A DNA stretch of 64,000 nt from Podospora pseudoanserina (lineage: Eukaryota; Ascomycota; Sordariomycetes; Sordariales; Podosporaceae), in assembly GCF_035222485.1 (NCBI RefSeq), contig NC_085924.1, positions 806,001-870,000 of the forward strand. The letters run 5' to 3'. Of this stretch, positions 24,377 through 34,390 are shown one piece after another (position 1 is the first letter of the stretch; every line of letters begins with the position of its first letter). A program made the position numbers and the translations under genes. The notes under the pieces are model-generated. The model ran no database searches and was not told the DNA's origin. It saw only the letters and a list, made by a program, of their open reading frames with translations.

Positions 24377-25481
24377 ATGTCCTCCGATGCCCCCCTCGTC
24401 TCTTTTCTCCCTCTGGGAGCCATAATCCAAGAGCTTCGCGTCGGCGACCTCAATATCGTCCAGGGCTTCCCCACTCAGGACCTCTACGTCTCCCACAACG
24501 GCCCCTTCTTTGGGGAGACCATCGGCCGGGTTGCGAACCGCATCTCTAATGCCAAGCTTGACAGTCTGAATGGGGGCAAGACGTATAGCTTGGCTGCGAA
24601 CAACGGGGTGAATAACCTCCACGGAGGAGTCGTTGGTTGGGGGAAGAGGGTCTGGGATGGGCCGGTTCCTGTTGGTGTCAGAGAGATTCCTGGGGTGGGC
24701 AAGATTGAAGGCGGGGAGAGCGTCAAGTTTACGCTTGTGAGCGAGGACGGGGATGAGGGGTTTCCGGGGGAGGTGAAGGCGACGGTGGTGTATACTGTGG
24801 GCAAGCAGACGGAGGGGGGGAAGGAGGTTGTTGTGCTGGGGATGGAGTACGAGGCTGAGCTGGTTGGGGAGGGGGTGGAGGAGACGGTTGTCAATATGAC
24901 GAATCACTCGTGAGTTGTTTACTCCTGGAACATGATACTGGGAGAAAGGGTATATATGCTGACTTGCTGGGGATGGCAGTTACTTCAACCTTACCGGCGG
25001 CTCGTCAATCGAAGGCACGGAGGTCACCCTCGTGACGAACAACTACCTCCCCGTTGACGACGGCGGTATTCCTACCGGCGGTCCCGCCCCCTTTGCCAAG
25101 GTCCAGGGACAAACTCCGTTTGTTCTTGGTGCTCAAGAGCCGGATATTGACGACTGCTTCGTTGTTAACGAGGCCGCTGGTTCTATTCCTATCGACACCC
25201 GCGCCGAGTCCCTGACCAAGCTCGTCAGCGCTAGACACCCTGAGACTGGCATCCACCTCGAGGTTCTCAGCACCGAGCCCGCCTTCCAGTTCTATACTGG
25301 CAAGTACATTGACGTGCCTGAGGTGGCTGGCATCCCGGCGCGCAAGGCCAGAAGTGGGTTCTGTGTCGAGCCGAGCCGTTATGTGAATGCGGCGAATGTG
25401 CCCGAGTGGAAGAGCCAGATGCTGCTCAAGAAGGGGGAGAAGTACGGGACGAGGACTGTGTACAGGGCTTGGAAGGAGTAG
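24377..25481 (+). CDS. Aldose 1-epimerase (galactose mutarotase type)
   Basis: Two exons (24377-24909, 24980-25481), 344 aa; the 70-nt intron splits the Ser codon of NHSYFNLTG. This motif holds a family-conserved His, and NNLHGG and GRVANRIS are further family motifs; LSTEPAFQFYTGKY near the C-terminus carries the catalytic Glu expected as general base. The enzyme interconverts alpha and beta anomers of aldoses in the cytosol, ahead of galactose or other hexose metabolism. No signal peptide. Length and motif order are normal, so it appears functional. It converges with the DNA ligase gene, whose stop lies 97 bp away. Substrate preference cannot be read from sequence; it may act on hexoses other than galactose. 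Confidence 0.93.
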
Positions 25482-25577
25482 ATTGCAATTGCACCTACAT
25501 GATACCGGGTAGTCTGACAGAATGAATAAAAGTAACAGGCCATAGGCTCTTCATAATCCCGTGATATCCCCTGAGCA

Positions 25578-28219
25578 TCACTCGTCCTCGTCCATGATAT
25601 CCTCCCCTTCCTCCTGTTCCTTTTCCACCTCCTCCATGGGCCTCTTCGCCGGCCCAGCCTCTTGCTTCCTGTACAACCCCGCCAGCACCTCACTGGTACT
25701 CGCCTCCTCAATCCCCTTATCCTCTCGTTTCCTCACAAACCTCGGGAACCGCAAACTCAACCCCTTGTCAGGGTGCACCATTCCCACAGCAGCAGTATAA
25801 GTAGGACTAACCGTCACATCCGCAAACGCCACCTCCCACACCTCTGTCGGATTAAACCACACGTCCGGTTCCGGCCCGTAATACTCCACAAACCCTGGCT
25901 TCTTCCCCAACGTCCTCCCTTCTATCGCTGGGTCGTAATATGCCTTGTTAGCTTTGTAGAAGTTGTCCGTGAAGCCGGACATGCACTTGCACACTGCCTC
26001 TAGGGAGCCTGCATCCTCATTTCGGACCGCTAGGAGGAACGGGGACCAGAACTGGGACTTGCGGCCTGTGCCGTGCCAGGCAGCAATGGGGATTAGGTCC
26101 AAGGGCTCCGAGGAGGAGGAGAGGGAGGTGGAATAGTCCTTTTTTACTTTGAGCCAGGAGTCGAGGCGTTTGTCTGGTTCGTAGGTTGACAGGAGGGGTT
26201 TGCGGCGGGATCTTTTCTGGGGGGGTGGGGGGTTGAGGGGGGTTTCCTTGGTGGTGGTGGTAGTGGTGGGTTTGGTGTTGTCGAGTAGTCCAGCGGCGGC
26301 AGACTGGTCCTCGTAGGGAATGTCGGGGAGGTTATCCAAAATTTTCACCATTATCCCCTCACATTTTGCCTCTAAGGCGGACTTGAAGAAGGTGAGGACT
26401 GGTTCGGAATCTTGTGAGGTCGCGTCTAGGCTTTTGACCCAGGTGAAGTGATGGGGGATTTCAATGAAGAGTGACCGGAGCATGTCCCGGCGTTCGCGAA
26501 AGGGGCGGTCGAGGAGGGGTTGGCCGTTGAGGTACATCAAGTCAAAGGCGAAGAGGCAGACGTTGATGGTTATGCTGCCTACGGCGACGTCCTTTCTGGC
26601 GCGGTTGGAGAGGGTTTGGAAGTTTTTGAGCTCGCCGGTGGTTTGGTCCACGGCGACAACTTCGCCTTCCATGATGAAGCTTTGGACATTTTCGCCTCTT
26701 ATCTTGGGCACCAAGGAGACGAGGTCGGGGTATTTGTCCGTCATTAACTCGAGGTGACGGGAGAAGATGGAGACTTTGCCGTCGGCATCGCAGTGGACCT
26801 GGGCGCGCTGGCCGTCGTACTTGTACTCGCAGGCAAAGTCTCGCCCCTGAAGCTTGGTGAGCATCTCGCTGAGATCGCGGGTGATACTGCCTAGCATGGG
26901 ACGGAGTGGGATGTGGAGGTTGAGACCACAGCGGATGGGCAGCTCGTCTGATATGCCAATATCAAGAAGCACTGGGATCAGGTCATTATAATCTGGATGT
27001 CTGGCAAATGATGCTTTCACGAGCTCCTCTCCTCTTGACCATATCTCGGCTAGTTCTTCCTTACTGAGCTTCGCTAGCTCTGCTGGCTCCCTGATAGGGA
27101 AATCCGCACCGGGTGGCTTGGAGAGAAGAAAGGCTCTTGAGAGAGCTATCAGCATAGTCGTCTTGACAGCACCGATACGAAGCTAGAAGACGTTAGCTAT
27201 GCTTACGATGGTCATGAAGTGGGAACACGTACATGCTGACACAAAGTGCGGACGATATATCTGCTCTCCTCGCCTCCTCGAGCATCTTGCAACAGTCTGT
27301 CCACAATACGCTGTTTGATGTCTCCACTACCCTGACCTTGTGTCTTTGCAATCTTGACAAGAGACTCAAACACACCCCTGATGGTCAGTGGCTTTGGTTT
27401 TTTCAGGGTGAAGCTTTGCTTCTTCTTGGCCTCAAAGGCAACATCACCCGGATCACCCCATCTGTCATGCATGGCTTTCAGCGCCCGGTTGTCAAGCCCG
27501 CATACTTGCTTCAGTGCTTTAGAGATAGCCGAACCTCCCAGACCAAGCTCCATGGAAATGTATGGGGGTGAGATGGCATTGGTGGCCAGCCATACTGCGG
27601 GCAACAGGCTGTTTGGATCGCCCTCAATAAGTAGACGAAGACAATTGACAAGCGTGTCCACGATCTTGATCCTGCTTTGGGTACTACTGACAAGCACAAA
27701 GCACCGTGTAAGCAAGGCGTAGGATGACTTGCCGCGTTCGGCAGCCCATGATTCTTGGAGCTGCGGGACGTATTTGGATGGATCAAATGTCAAGGGGCTT
27801 TCGTCCAGTGGTATTATGGCTGTTACTTGATCTTCCACTGCCGCGACTGACGAAAGCGATAGAGTGTTCTTGGATATTGCTGTATCAACCTTGGGGGATA
27901 CGGACGACTTCAGTGGTGATGGAGGAGCTGGAAGAGCTAGTGATGTATTTGGTTCTGGCTGAAGCTGTTGTTGTCTCTGGTTCGATGCTTGGACCTCCGC
28001 ATCCCACTCAGCCTGCAGCTTCCGAGCCAGTTCCTCGTCAGTCAATTGCTCATCCGACTTCTCAGACTGTGAACCATTTTGCTGAATCTCAGAAGTGGTT
28101 CTTGATGACGATCCATTCTGCTGTTGCTTGGCAAAAAAGTACTGTATTCCTTTGGTCGCCGGGACTGCAGCCTTCTTCGTATCGGAATTGAGTTTCCTCT
28201 TCTTCGCCGGGCTCGCCAT
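25578..28219 (-). CDS. cdc9: ATP-dependent DNA ligase I
   Basis: Two exons (28219-27233, 27182-25578) with a 50-nt phase-0 intron, about 863 aa. The N-terminus has a basic stretch and a PCNA-binding-like KGIQYFF in which the usual leading Gln is absent, then a Ser/Gln-rich linker. The DNA-binding domain follows (exon 1, residues ~150-330). The nucleotidyltransferase domain has EYKYDGQRAQ with the adenylated Lys near residue 450 and the FIMEGEVVAVD motif; the OB-fold domain follows, then an acidic tail. It seals nicks between Okazaki fragments and in excision repair, in the nucleus and possibly mitochondria. A Thr run (ACC/ACT repeats, plus strand ~26243-26272) sits in a low-complexity insert inside the catalytic half, presumably a surface loop. 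It shares a 557-bp divergent promoter with eIF3k. Confidence 0.95.
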
Positions 28220-28776
28220 GATGGGACGATGTAAGCACGGTACCTAGGTAAGGTTTATCGTGGTAGCATGCGGGCGTTCGATGGAAAAGAGGGATTAAAA
28301 GCAGCGTCCCGAGGCTATTACCTGATCTAATTACCCTCCACATCAAACTCTGACATGTGAGAAATTGGGTGGGGAAAAGCATAAATACTGGGCAGCTTCC
28401 CTCAAGTTGTGAAAAGAGAGCTCTGATGTACTGTTGAACTCAACCCACCTCCAAACCGATCAATGACGTTCCAGCGATGCACTGCAATCGCAGCAGCACG
28501 CGTCAGCCAGCGCGAGGCAGGCGCCAAAACAGCTGACTGGCAGCCCCGCGCCGAGAAAGCGTGAAGCTTTGGCCATCTCCGTTCAGCGCTAGCCTGTTCC
28601 GGAGCGCCAGCGGGCTTGGCATGCTTTCACACACACATCCTTGAAAAAAAGAGCGGGAAATCCCAGCCCCACCATGCGAGAGGAGAGCGGGAAAGGAAAG
28701 ATTCTTGACGGGTTCGCGCAAGACCCCCCGAGTGTCGCTTTTCCTCCTGCAACCCACCCCTTCCTCACACATCACC
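28220..28776. promoter_or_regulatory. Divergent promoter, DNA ligase / eIF3k
   Basis: 557 bp between two divergent start codons. It contains GCG-rich words near 28496-28560 (GCACGCGTCAGCCAGCGCGAGG and onward), including an ACGCGT core as in MCB-type cell-cycle elements, at about 28497-28502. In yeasts, MCB sites drive G1/S expression of replication genes such as CDC9; use here is inferred. Confidence 0.5.
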
Positions 28777-29737
28777 ATGGCCAGCACACTCAATATGAAC
28801 GGCGAGGACCCCGTCGAACGGCCTCAGCAGATCCGCGACATCATAGGAGGTCTTGAGCGGTACAACCCCCAGGCCGCTGAGGTCCTCGAGGCCTACCTCC
28901 AGCAGCAATGTGAGGAGAAATTCACCGACTGCAACGCCAACAGGGCACTGTTGAAGCTGTAAGTATCTCCCATGTTCCCACTCGCTATGGCTTATCTGGT
29001 TTTTCATGATGTTGTTTTTTATAAACGTTTCCTATTAGCCTGAAAAGCGGCCTAACAACCCGCACAAGCTGAGGTCAACTTAATGTGTCTGATATACAAA
29101 CCATCTGATGTCTTACTGTCTTGGAGTCGTCTTGTTGAACAAAGGATCGTCTACTAACCATTGTCTGCTCGGCGCAAAACACAGGTACCAGCTCAACCCA
29201 GACAGGATCAAGGACGAGATCGTCACCAACGTCCTCGTCAAGACAATGACCCAGTTCCCCTCCCCTCAGTTCGACCTTGCCCTTCACCTCCTCTCCCCAT
29301 CATACTCCAACCCCGGCCCAGGCTCCTCTTCCGACCTCGCCGAGGCTGTCGCCAAGCTTAGAACGCTCAACAGCCACCTCGAGGGCGCCAGATACGACCA
29401 CTTCTGGGCCACCCTCGAGAGCGACGACATCTACGCGGACCTCACCACCGACATTAAGGGTTTCGAGGAGATCATCCGCGTCAAGATCGCCCAGCTCATC
29501 AGTCTCGCCTTCCGTGAGATTAATATCAGCGTCCTCGAAAGCTACCTCGGTCTCCGCAGCGAAGCCGAGGTCAAGACCTTTGTCACCGAGACCTGCGGCT
29601 GGAAGGTCGGAGACGACGGCATCGTTCACATTCCTAAGAACTCTGAGAACGAGGCCAAAAAGACCGAGATCCGCGAGGACGTCTCCATTGACATGTTCAG
29701 CCGTGTCATCAAGAGGAGTTGGGAGGAGAATGCTTAA
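28777..29737 (+). CDS. eif3k: Translation initiation factor eIF3 subunit K
   Basis: Two exons (28777-28958, 29185-29737) with a 226-nt intron, 244 aa. After a short variable start, residues ~15-60 form the helical repeats typical of eIF3k (RDIIGGLERYNPQAAEVLE). The rest is a PCI/CSN8-like winged-helix domain (HFWATLESDDIYADL, VLESYLGLRSEAEV, CGWKVGDDGIVHIPKN). eIF3k is a non-core subunit of the eIF3 complex that binds the 40S ribosome; it pairs with eIF3l and is dispensable in several fungi. The intron is the longest in this block and the only one near the start, a common arrangement for translation genes. Confidence 0.95.
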
Positions 29738-30268
29738 AAACACCAAACTACAAAGATACCATATTACACACACTAATGAAAAGGGTGTTTTGTGTGATCG
29801 GAAACGGTTCATTGTAGAGTACTTTTTTGAGACGAAGCGGTACTTTCCTTTTTCTGTCTATTGCGTCTCGCTGCTGCGGCCGGTTACCCCTTGTTTTGCA
29901 TTCTGGCGGCGGAAAAAAAGCCAAAAGCTTCTGACGGCGTTCATGGGATATTGCGGAAGCGATTCGGGGATAAAAGGGGGGAACAAGGGCCTTGGAAGAA
30001 GGTTTTATACTGGGCTTAGATTTGATCATTAGCCTTGGGCCATATTCACATTATACCTCTGGACAAAAAAAGAAGAAAAATAACCCAAATATGCCATCCT
30101 CTGTCCTATGCTGCTTGTCATGTTGAATGGTTTTGGTGTTCCCTGACTGGGCATCCGTAGACTCTGAAGGGGGGCTGTTGTACAATCAACAGTAGGTTTC
30201 ATGGCAATTTTGGTATCTCATTCTCCCTACATCTCGATTCATCTAAAACACGACCCTTCCCCCTATCC
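29738..30268. other. Intergenic between convergent genes, 531 bp
   Basis: 3' flanks of eif3k and of the Tsr4-like gene. An A-rich run occurs at 30064-30085. No gene is supported. Confidence 0.45.
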
Positions 30269-31618
30269 TCACCTCTTAACACTCAACTCCTCCCACTGAA
30301 CACCCGCCCACTCCTCCAAATACCCCCCTTCTCCCCCTTCCACACCCCTCTCCTGGCAATCCCTCTCACAGACCCCCACAATAACCGTCCCCCAATCCAT
30401 CCCATCCAGATCCTCCTCCTCCCCTTCCAACTCTTGAATCGCCTGCGGCGTCATCTGCACCTCAAACACCCTTCCCCCACCACAATTCCCACACCTCGGC
30501 ATCCCCCCCTTTCCTCCCTTCACCTTTGCCTCCCCCTCCCCATCCTTTGCATACAGCATCTTCCCCACGGCATCACTCTTGCTATACAACAGCGGCTGAC
30601 CAGCAAACTCATACCTGATAACCTGCTCCGGGTTCTGCCCCACCCTGTCGGCAAACTTTTGAAACACAGTGTCCATGCTCGACTCAAAAACCTCCTTGTC
30701 TTCTTTACCTCCTCCACTGGACGAGCCCTCGCCCGAGTCAATGTCCATTATCTGAGTCTTTTGCGAGATGGGCGCGGGCTCAGGGTCGAGCTGTTCGTAG
30801 TCTGCCTCTGCTATCCAGCGTACAGGATAGGATTTCGGGAGGAGGGAGGAATCTGCCGGCCACGGTTCGGGGGGTGGTGCTGGAGTGGCAGGGGGGAGGT
30901 TGAGAGATAATGTTTCGGCGAAGGATTTGGGGAGTTTCTCCTCCTTAACTTCGACGGGGGTGGGTTTTGGTTCCGGAGCAGCCGGGGTCGGGGCCGGGGC
31001 GGCGAATGGGTTGGTTGAGGTGGTGGTTGGCTTGGGAGCAAAAGGGTTTGTTGAGGCAGAAGCAAACGGGTTACCACCCGAGGAGGAGGAGGAGGTTGGC
31101 TTCGCGCCGAACAGCGCCTCCCCTAGACCGAGGGTAGACGCCTTGGGGATGACAGTGACTTCTTTCGGCTTGGTTTCCTGGGACTCTTTGGCTGCCGCAA
31201 CAGCATCAGGCGATACCCTCAACCCTCTAATCGCCCTGATACTGCCCTCCTTTCTCCGGCAACTCTTCCTTCTGCAGGCGAACACATAAAGCCGGCGTTC
31301 GTGGCCAGGGTATCGGTCTGGGAGCTCGGCGTTGAGCTGGAGCAGGACCACCATGAGGTCTTTGCAGACTTTACACCGAGCCAGCGCGGCGGAGGGTGGT
31401 TTCGAGGGGTCTAGCCATGTCTGATTGAGACTCGGTAAGTATTTGATCAAGTTGAGTTGTTGTCTGCCCGTGGCGCAAAAAGGGTGACTTACTGGCTGTC
31501 CTCCAAGCCGGCTGATCTCCTCTCCTTGTGCGTCCTCCGAGGCATACCCCAGGAGAACGTTGGTCTCCTGGAAATCATTGTCCTCGGCGCCCGAGGAATC
31601 GCTGTCGTAGGGAGCCAT
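30269..31618 (-). CDS. tsr4: Tsr4 / PDCD2-type ribosome biogenesis factor
   Basis: Two exons (31618-31493, 31420-30269) with a 72-nt phase-0 intron, 425 aa. An acidic N-terminus with LLGYAS and RLGGQPTWLDP leads into the first Cys cluster (C58-x2-C61, then FACRRKSCRR). A Pro/Asn/Phe-rich low-complexity linker covers ~150-260. The PDCD2 C-terminal domain follows: VIRYEFAGQPLLYS, then MPRCGNCGGGRVFEVQMTPQ and DWGTVIVGVCERDC. In yeast Tsr4 is a cytoplasmic chaperone for ribosomal protein uS5 (Rps2) and is needed for 20S pre-rRNA processing. The NPFA-type repeats in the linker resemble those of other filamentous-fungal homologues. Complete and of normal length. Confidence 0.92.
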   Translation of the reverse strand: MAPYDSDSSGAEDNDFQETNVLLGYASEDAQGEEISRLGGQPVSHPFCATGRQQLNLIKYLPSLNQTWLDPSKPPSAALARCKVCKDLMVVLLQLNAELPDRYPGHERRLYVFACRRKSCRRKEGSIRAIRGLRVSPDAVAAAKESQETKPKEVTVIPKASTLGLGEALFGAKPTSSSSSGGNPFASASTNPFAPKPTTTSTNPFAAPAPTPAAPEPKPTPVEVKEEKLPKSFAETLSLNLPPATPAPPPEPWPADSSLLPKSYPVRWIAEADYEQLDPEPAPISQKTQIMDIDSGEGSSSGGGKEDKEVFESSMDTVFQKFADRVGQNPEQVIRYEFAGQPLLYSKSDAVGKMLYAKDGEGEAKVKGGKGGMPRCGNCGGGRVFEVQMTPQAIQELEGEEEDLDGMDWGTVIVGVCERDCQERGVEGGEGGYLEEWAGVQWEELSVKR

Positions 31619-32009
31619 TCTGTTCTGTGTTTATGGAGAATCGCAACCAGTACCGGGCTTGATGGTGGAAAACTTTGGGGTGGCAGTCGCAAGGCTTTTC
31701 GACAAAACTTTGGCGGGGTAGGAAATATTGCCCCGCCATCCAAAGCCGGCTGGCCAAGATGACGGCGCTGCCTCCGTCCAAGCAATTCCGATGGGATGAA
31801 ATAAGTACGGGTCTATATGAGGCTTCTGGCACTGGGCCATATTTAGAGTGCATTACTGGTTGTTTAAAGCCCGTTGACCCAAAGCAGGCCATCGTTCCCC
31901 GGAGCTTACACATTTGCCAGTCATCCATAAGGTTGATGTGTTCAACAACGACGGTTCGTCTTTTATTATGTCAAAGAGGTATCTTACGAACAAAGTCTAA
32001 ACTATTTCT
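31619..32009. other. Tsr4 promoter and CCT zeta 3' flank
   Basis: 391 bp between two minus-strand genes. No coding content is recognised. It contains the start region of tsr4 and the 3' UTR of cct6. Confidence 0.45.
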
Positions 32010-33929
32010 TCACTGCTCGGGACCATCCATACCCGGGCCAGGTCCACCTGATCGGCCCATCTGTCTCGCCTTCAGCAGCTCATCGCACAACAACAGGTTG
32101 GACGCGATACCCGAGCTGGAGGCAATGCAGTTTCTCAACACACGGAAAGAGTCGTACACACCCTCGAGGGTAGGATCCATCGGCTCGCCTGTAGCCAGGT
32201 CAAGGCCGACAACGTTGCCATCAGCATGCTCATCGTGGAGAGCAGCCACTAGAAAGAGACATGTTAGCAGGTAGATCGATAAAATAACAGGGAGGGCCCC
32301 ACGTACAGGCATCCTGAATGTCAAGACCAGCGTTGGCGGCCAAGGTCTTGGGAATGATAAGAAGAGCGTCGGCGAAGGCATCTACACCCCACTTGGCCTT
32401 GCCTCTGACAGTCTTCTTGAAAGCATCGCTCTTGAGGTGCATGGCGCAGGCGACTTGGAAGGCACCAGCGCCGGGAACAACGCTCTTGTCGACAATCATG
32501 TTGTAAACACTTCTAAGACCATCACGAACGGCATCTGATACCTGGGCGATGGTGTGCTGGTTGGGGCCCTTGATAAGGAGGGTCACGGACTTGGGGTCCT
32601 TGACGTCCTCAATGAATGTGTACTTCTCCTCGCCGAGCTGCTGCTCGTAAACGAGGCCAGCCCAGCCGAGAACATCTGGGGTCAGGTCATCGACACTGTT
32701 TTGCGCAACACCGCCGCAGATGAGTTGTAATCTCTCCATGTTTCTCCGCTTAGCTCTGCGCAGCGCGAGGATGCCGTTCTTTGCGAGGACGTCGAGGGAC
32801 AGGGGGTCGATGCCCTTCTGGTTGATAATGACAAAGTTCTTCTTGCCGTCGCTTCCGCACACCTGCTTCTTGAGATCAACAATCTTCTTGAGCTTGGCGT
32901 CAACGAAGCGACGCTCGCTTTCTACCAGCTTATCCCGCTGCTCGGCACTGGAGTAGAAAAAGCTCGAGTTGATTTCGGTCTTTTCATATTCCAAGCTCAC
33001 ATTGAGGGTGAGAATGTAAGCATTCTCGACACGCTTGGGCATATCGGGATGCCTCGCGCCGTGGTCGAGGGCAAGGCCCTTGATGAGTTGTGTGTCGGAG
33101 GCAGTGCGGTGCTGCATCTTCATGATCTCAACCATGTGCAAATCGGGCTTCTCGGGGGCTTGATAGATAGCGAGGACGGCATCGACGATAGAGGGGGTCA
33201 ACGTTTGGGCAAGGCTGGCACTCAACTTTGTGGCGAGAGAGGTTCTGGCGACGGAGAGGAGGAGCTCACGGTCGACTTCGCGGGCAAGCTTGAACTGGTC
33301 GAGGAACTATAGACAGTCAGTCAGAGGGAACTCACAACGGTGTCTAGCTGCAACCACAAACCTTCAAAGCCTCGTTCTTCGCAATCTCGAAGCCATCTGT
33401 AATGATGCGAGGGTGGAGACCCTCCTGAATGTAGCGGTCGGCTTGCTTCAGGAGCTCGCCGACGAGCAAAACTACTGATGTTGTGCCGTCTCCGCAGATA
33501 TCGTCTTGTGCTGTCGCGGCCCGCGCAATCATAACAGCCGTGGGGTTCTGTATTTGCATCTCGCGGAGGAGGACGTTGCCATCCTTGGTCAACTTGATCT
33601 GTTACCCCTGGCGGTCAGTCACTGCATATCGTCCCCGCTTCGCAATCGATTCGTACCTGACCGGCGCCGTCGACAAGCCTGTGCCCAAAATGTTAGCCAA
33701 AGCGACCCCGAGTATGCCAGAGAGTATTCATACATCTTGATGGTGCCCAGAGGGCCCAAGTTGGACTTGAGGACATCCTGGAGACCCTCACCAGCGGTGA
33801 TGTTGACCTTGAGAGCTTCGCCCCGCCTCTGTTAAACACCCAAATTAGCATCCCGGTCGTCTGGTAGTATCAGGCGGATTCGCGTACCCTGGACTCGGCC
33901 TTGGGGTTGAGAAGCTGTGCGGCGGACAT
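32010..33929 (-). CDS. cct6: Chaperonin TRiC/CCT subunit zeta
   Basis: Six exons on the minus strand: 33929-33888, 33828-33734, 33678-33657, 33598-33362, 33306-32307 and 32248-32010; all phases fit, giving 544 aa. Exon 3 is only 22 nt and encodes most of LVDGAGQ. The start [12 protein letters not shown] and LGPLGTIKM are typical of group II chaperonins; [15 protein letters not shown] (residues ~89-103) is the ATP-binding signature. The apical domain follows, then [12 protein letters not shown] and LDIQDALAALHDEH with the conserved nucleotide-site Asp near the C-terminus. CCT6 is one of eight subunits of the cytosolic ring that folds actin, tubulin and WD40 proteins. The subunit is assigned as zeta from overall similarity. 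It is divergent from the prenylcysteine oxidase gene, 461 bp away. Confidence 0.95.
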
Positions 33930-34390
33930 GGTGGCAGACGGACAGCGAGGGAGGTATCTGACGGTTCGGGGGATCGCAAGATGTGGAGGTTCGCTGGGCT
34001 GAAGCTTGTCGCCAATCGACAACTTTTTTTTGCAGTGCTTTTAGATTCCAGGCGGTGGTTTAGGCGGAGCGGCAGGCAGCGACAAGGGGTGAAGGAGCTC
34101 GGACCACGGCTCAGGAGAAACACCCCGCCAACACGCTTATTGATAGCTGGGTACCTCTTCTGTCACCATTCTTCCCAGCATTCATAAGTACCCACTATCA
34201 TCACATCATTGGTGGGAACCATCCATTTCACTGTTGTCTTTGTCAGGTTGGGGCATCAACAACTCACCACCGGGAATCCATGTTTGCTGGTGACGGCTTC
34301 AGGAATGACTTCTTGTCTGATTTGACTTGGATAATTCATTCTTTATATTAATTCTTTGAGCACCTGGCGAGAAACGCATCAAGCAGTATC
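33930..34390. promoter_or_regulatory. Divergent promoter, cct6 / prenylcysteine oxidase
   Basis: 461 bp between divergent start codons at 33929 (minus) and 34391 (plus). There is an AT-rich patch at 34335-34360. No open frame here is plausible as a gene. Confidence 0.5.

Noticed and set aside
25578-28219. DNA ligase read as two separate genes
   Set aside because: The two open frames join in phase 0 across a 50-nt intron and together match one DNA ligase I in domain order.
29277-30032. 251-codon open frame overlapping the end of eif3k
   Set aside because: Most of it is a frame-shifted copy of the eIF3k coding sequence, rich in Ser/Arg/Pro as expected for a shadow.
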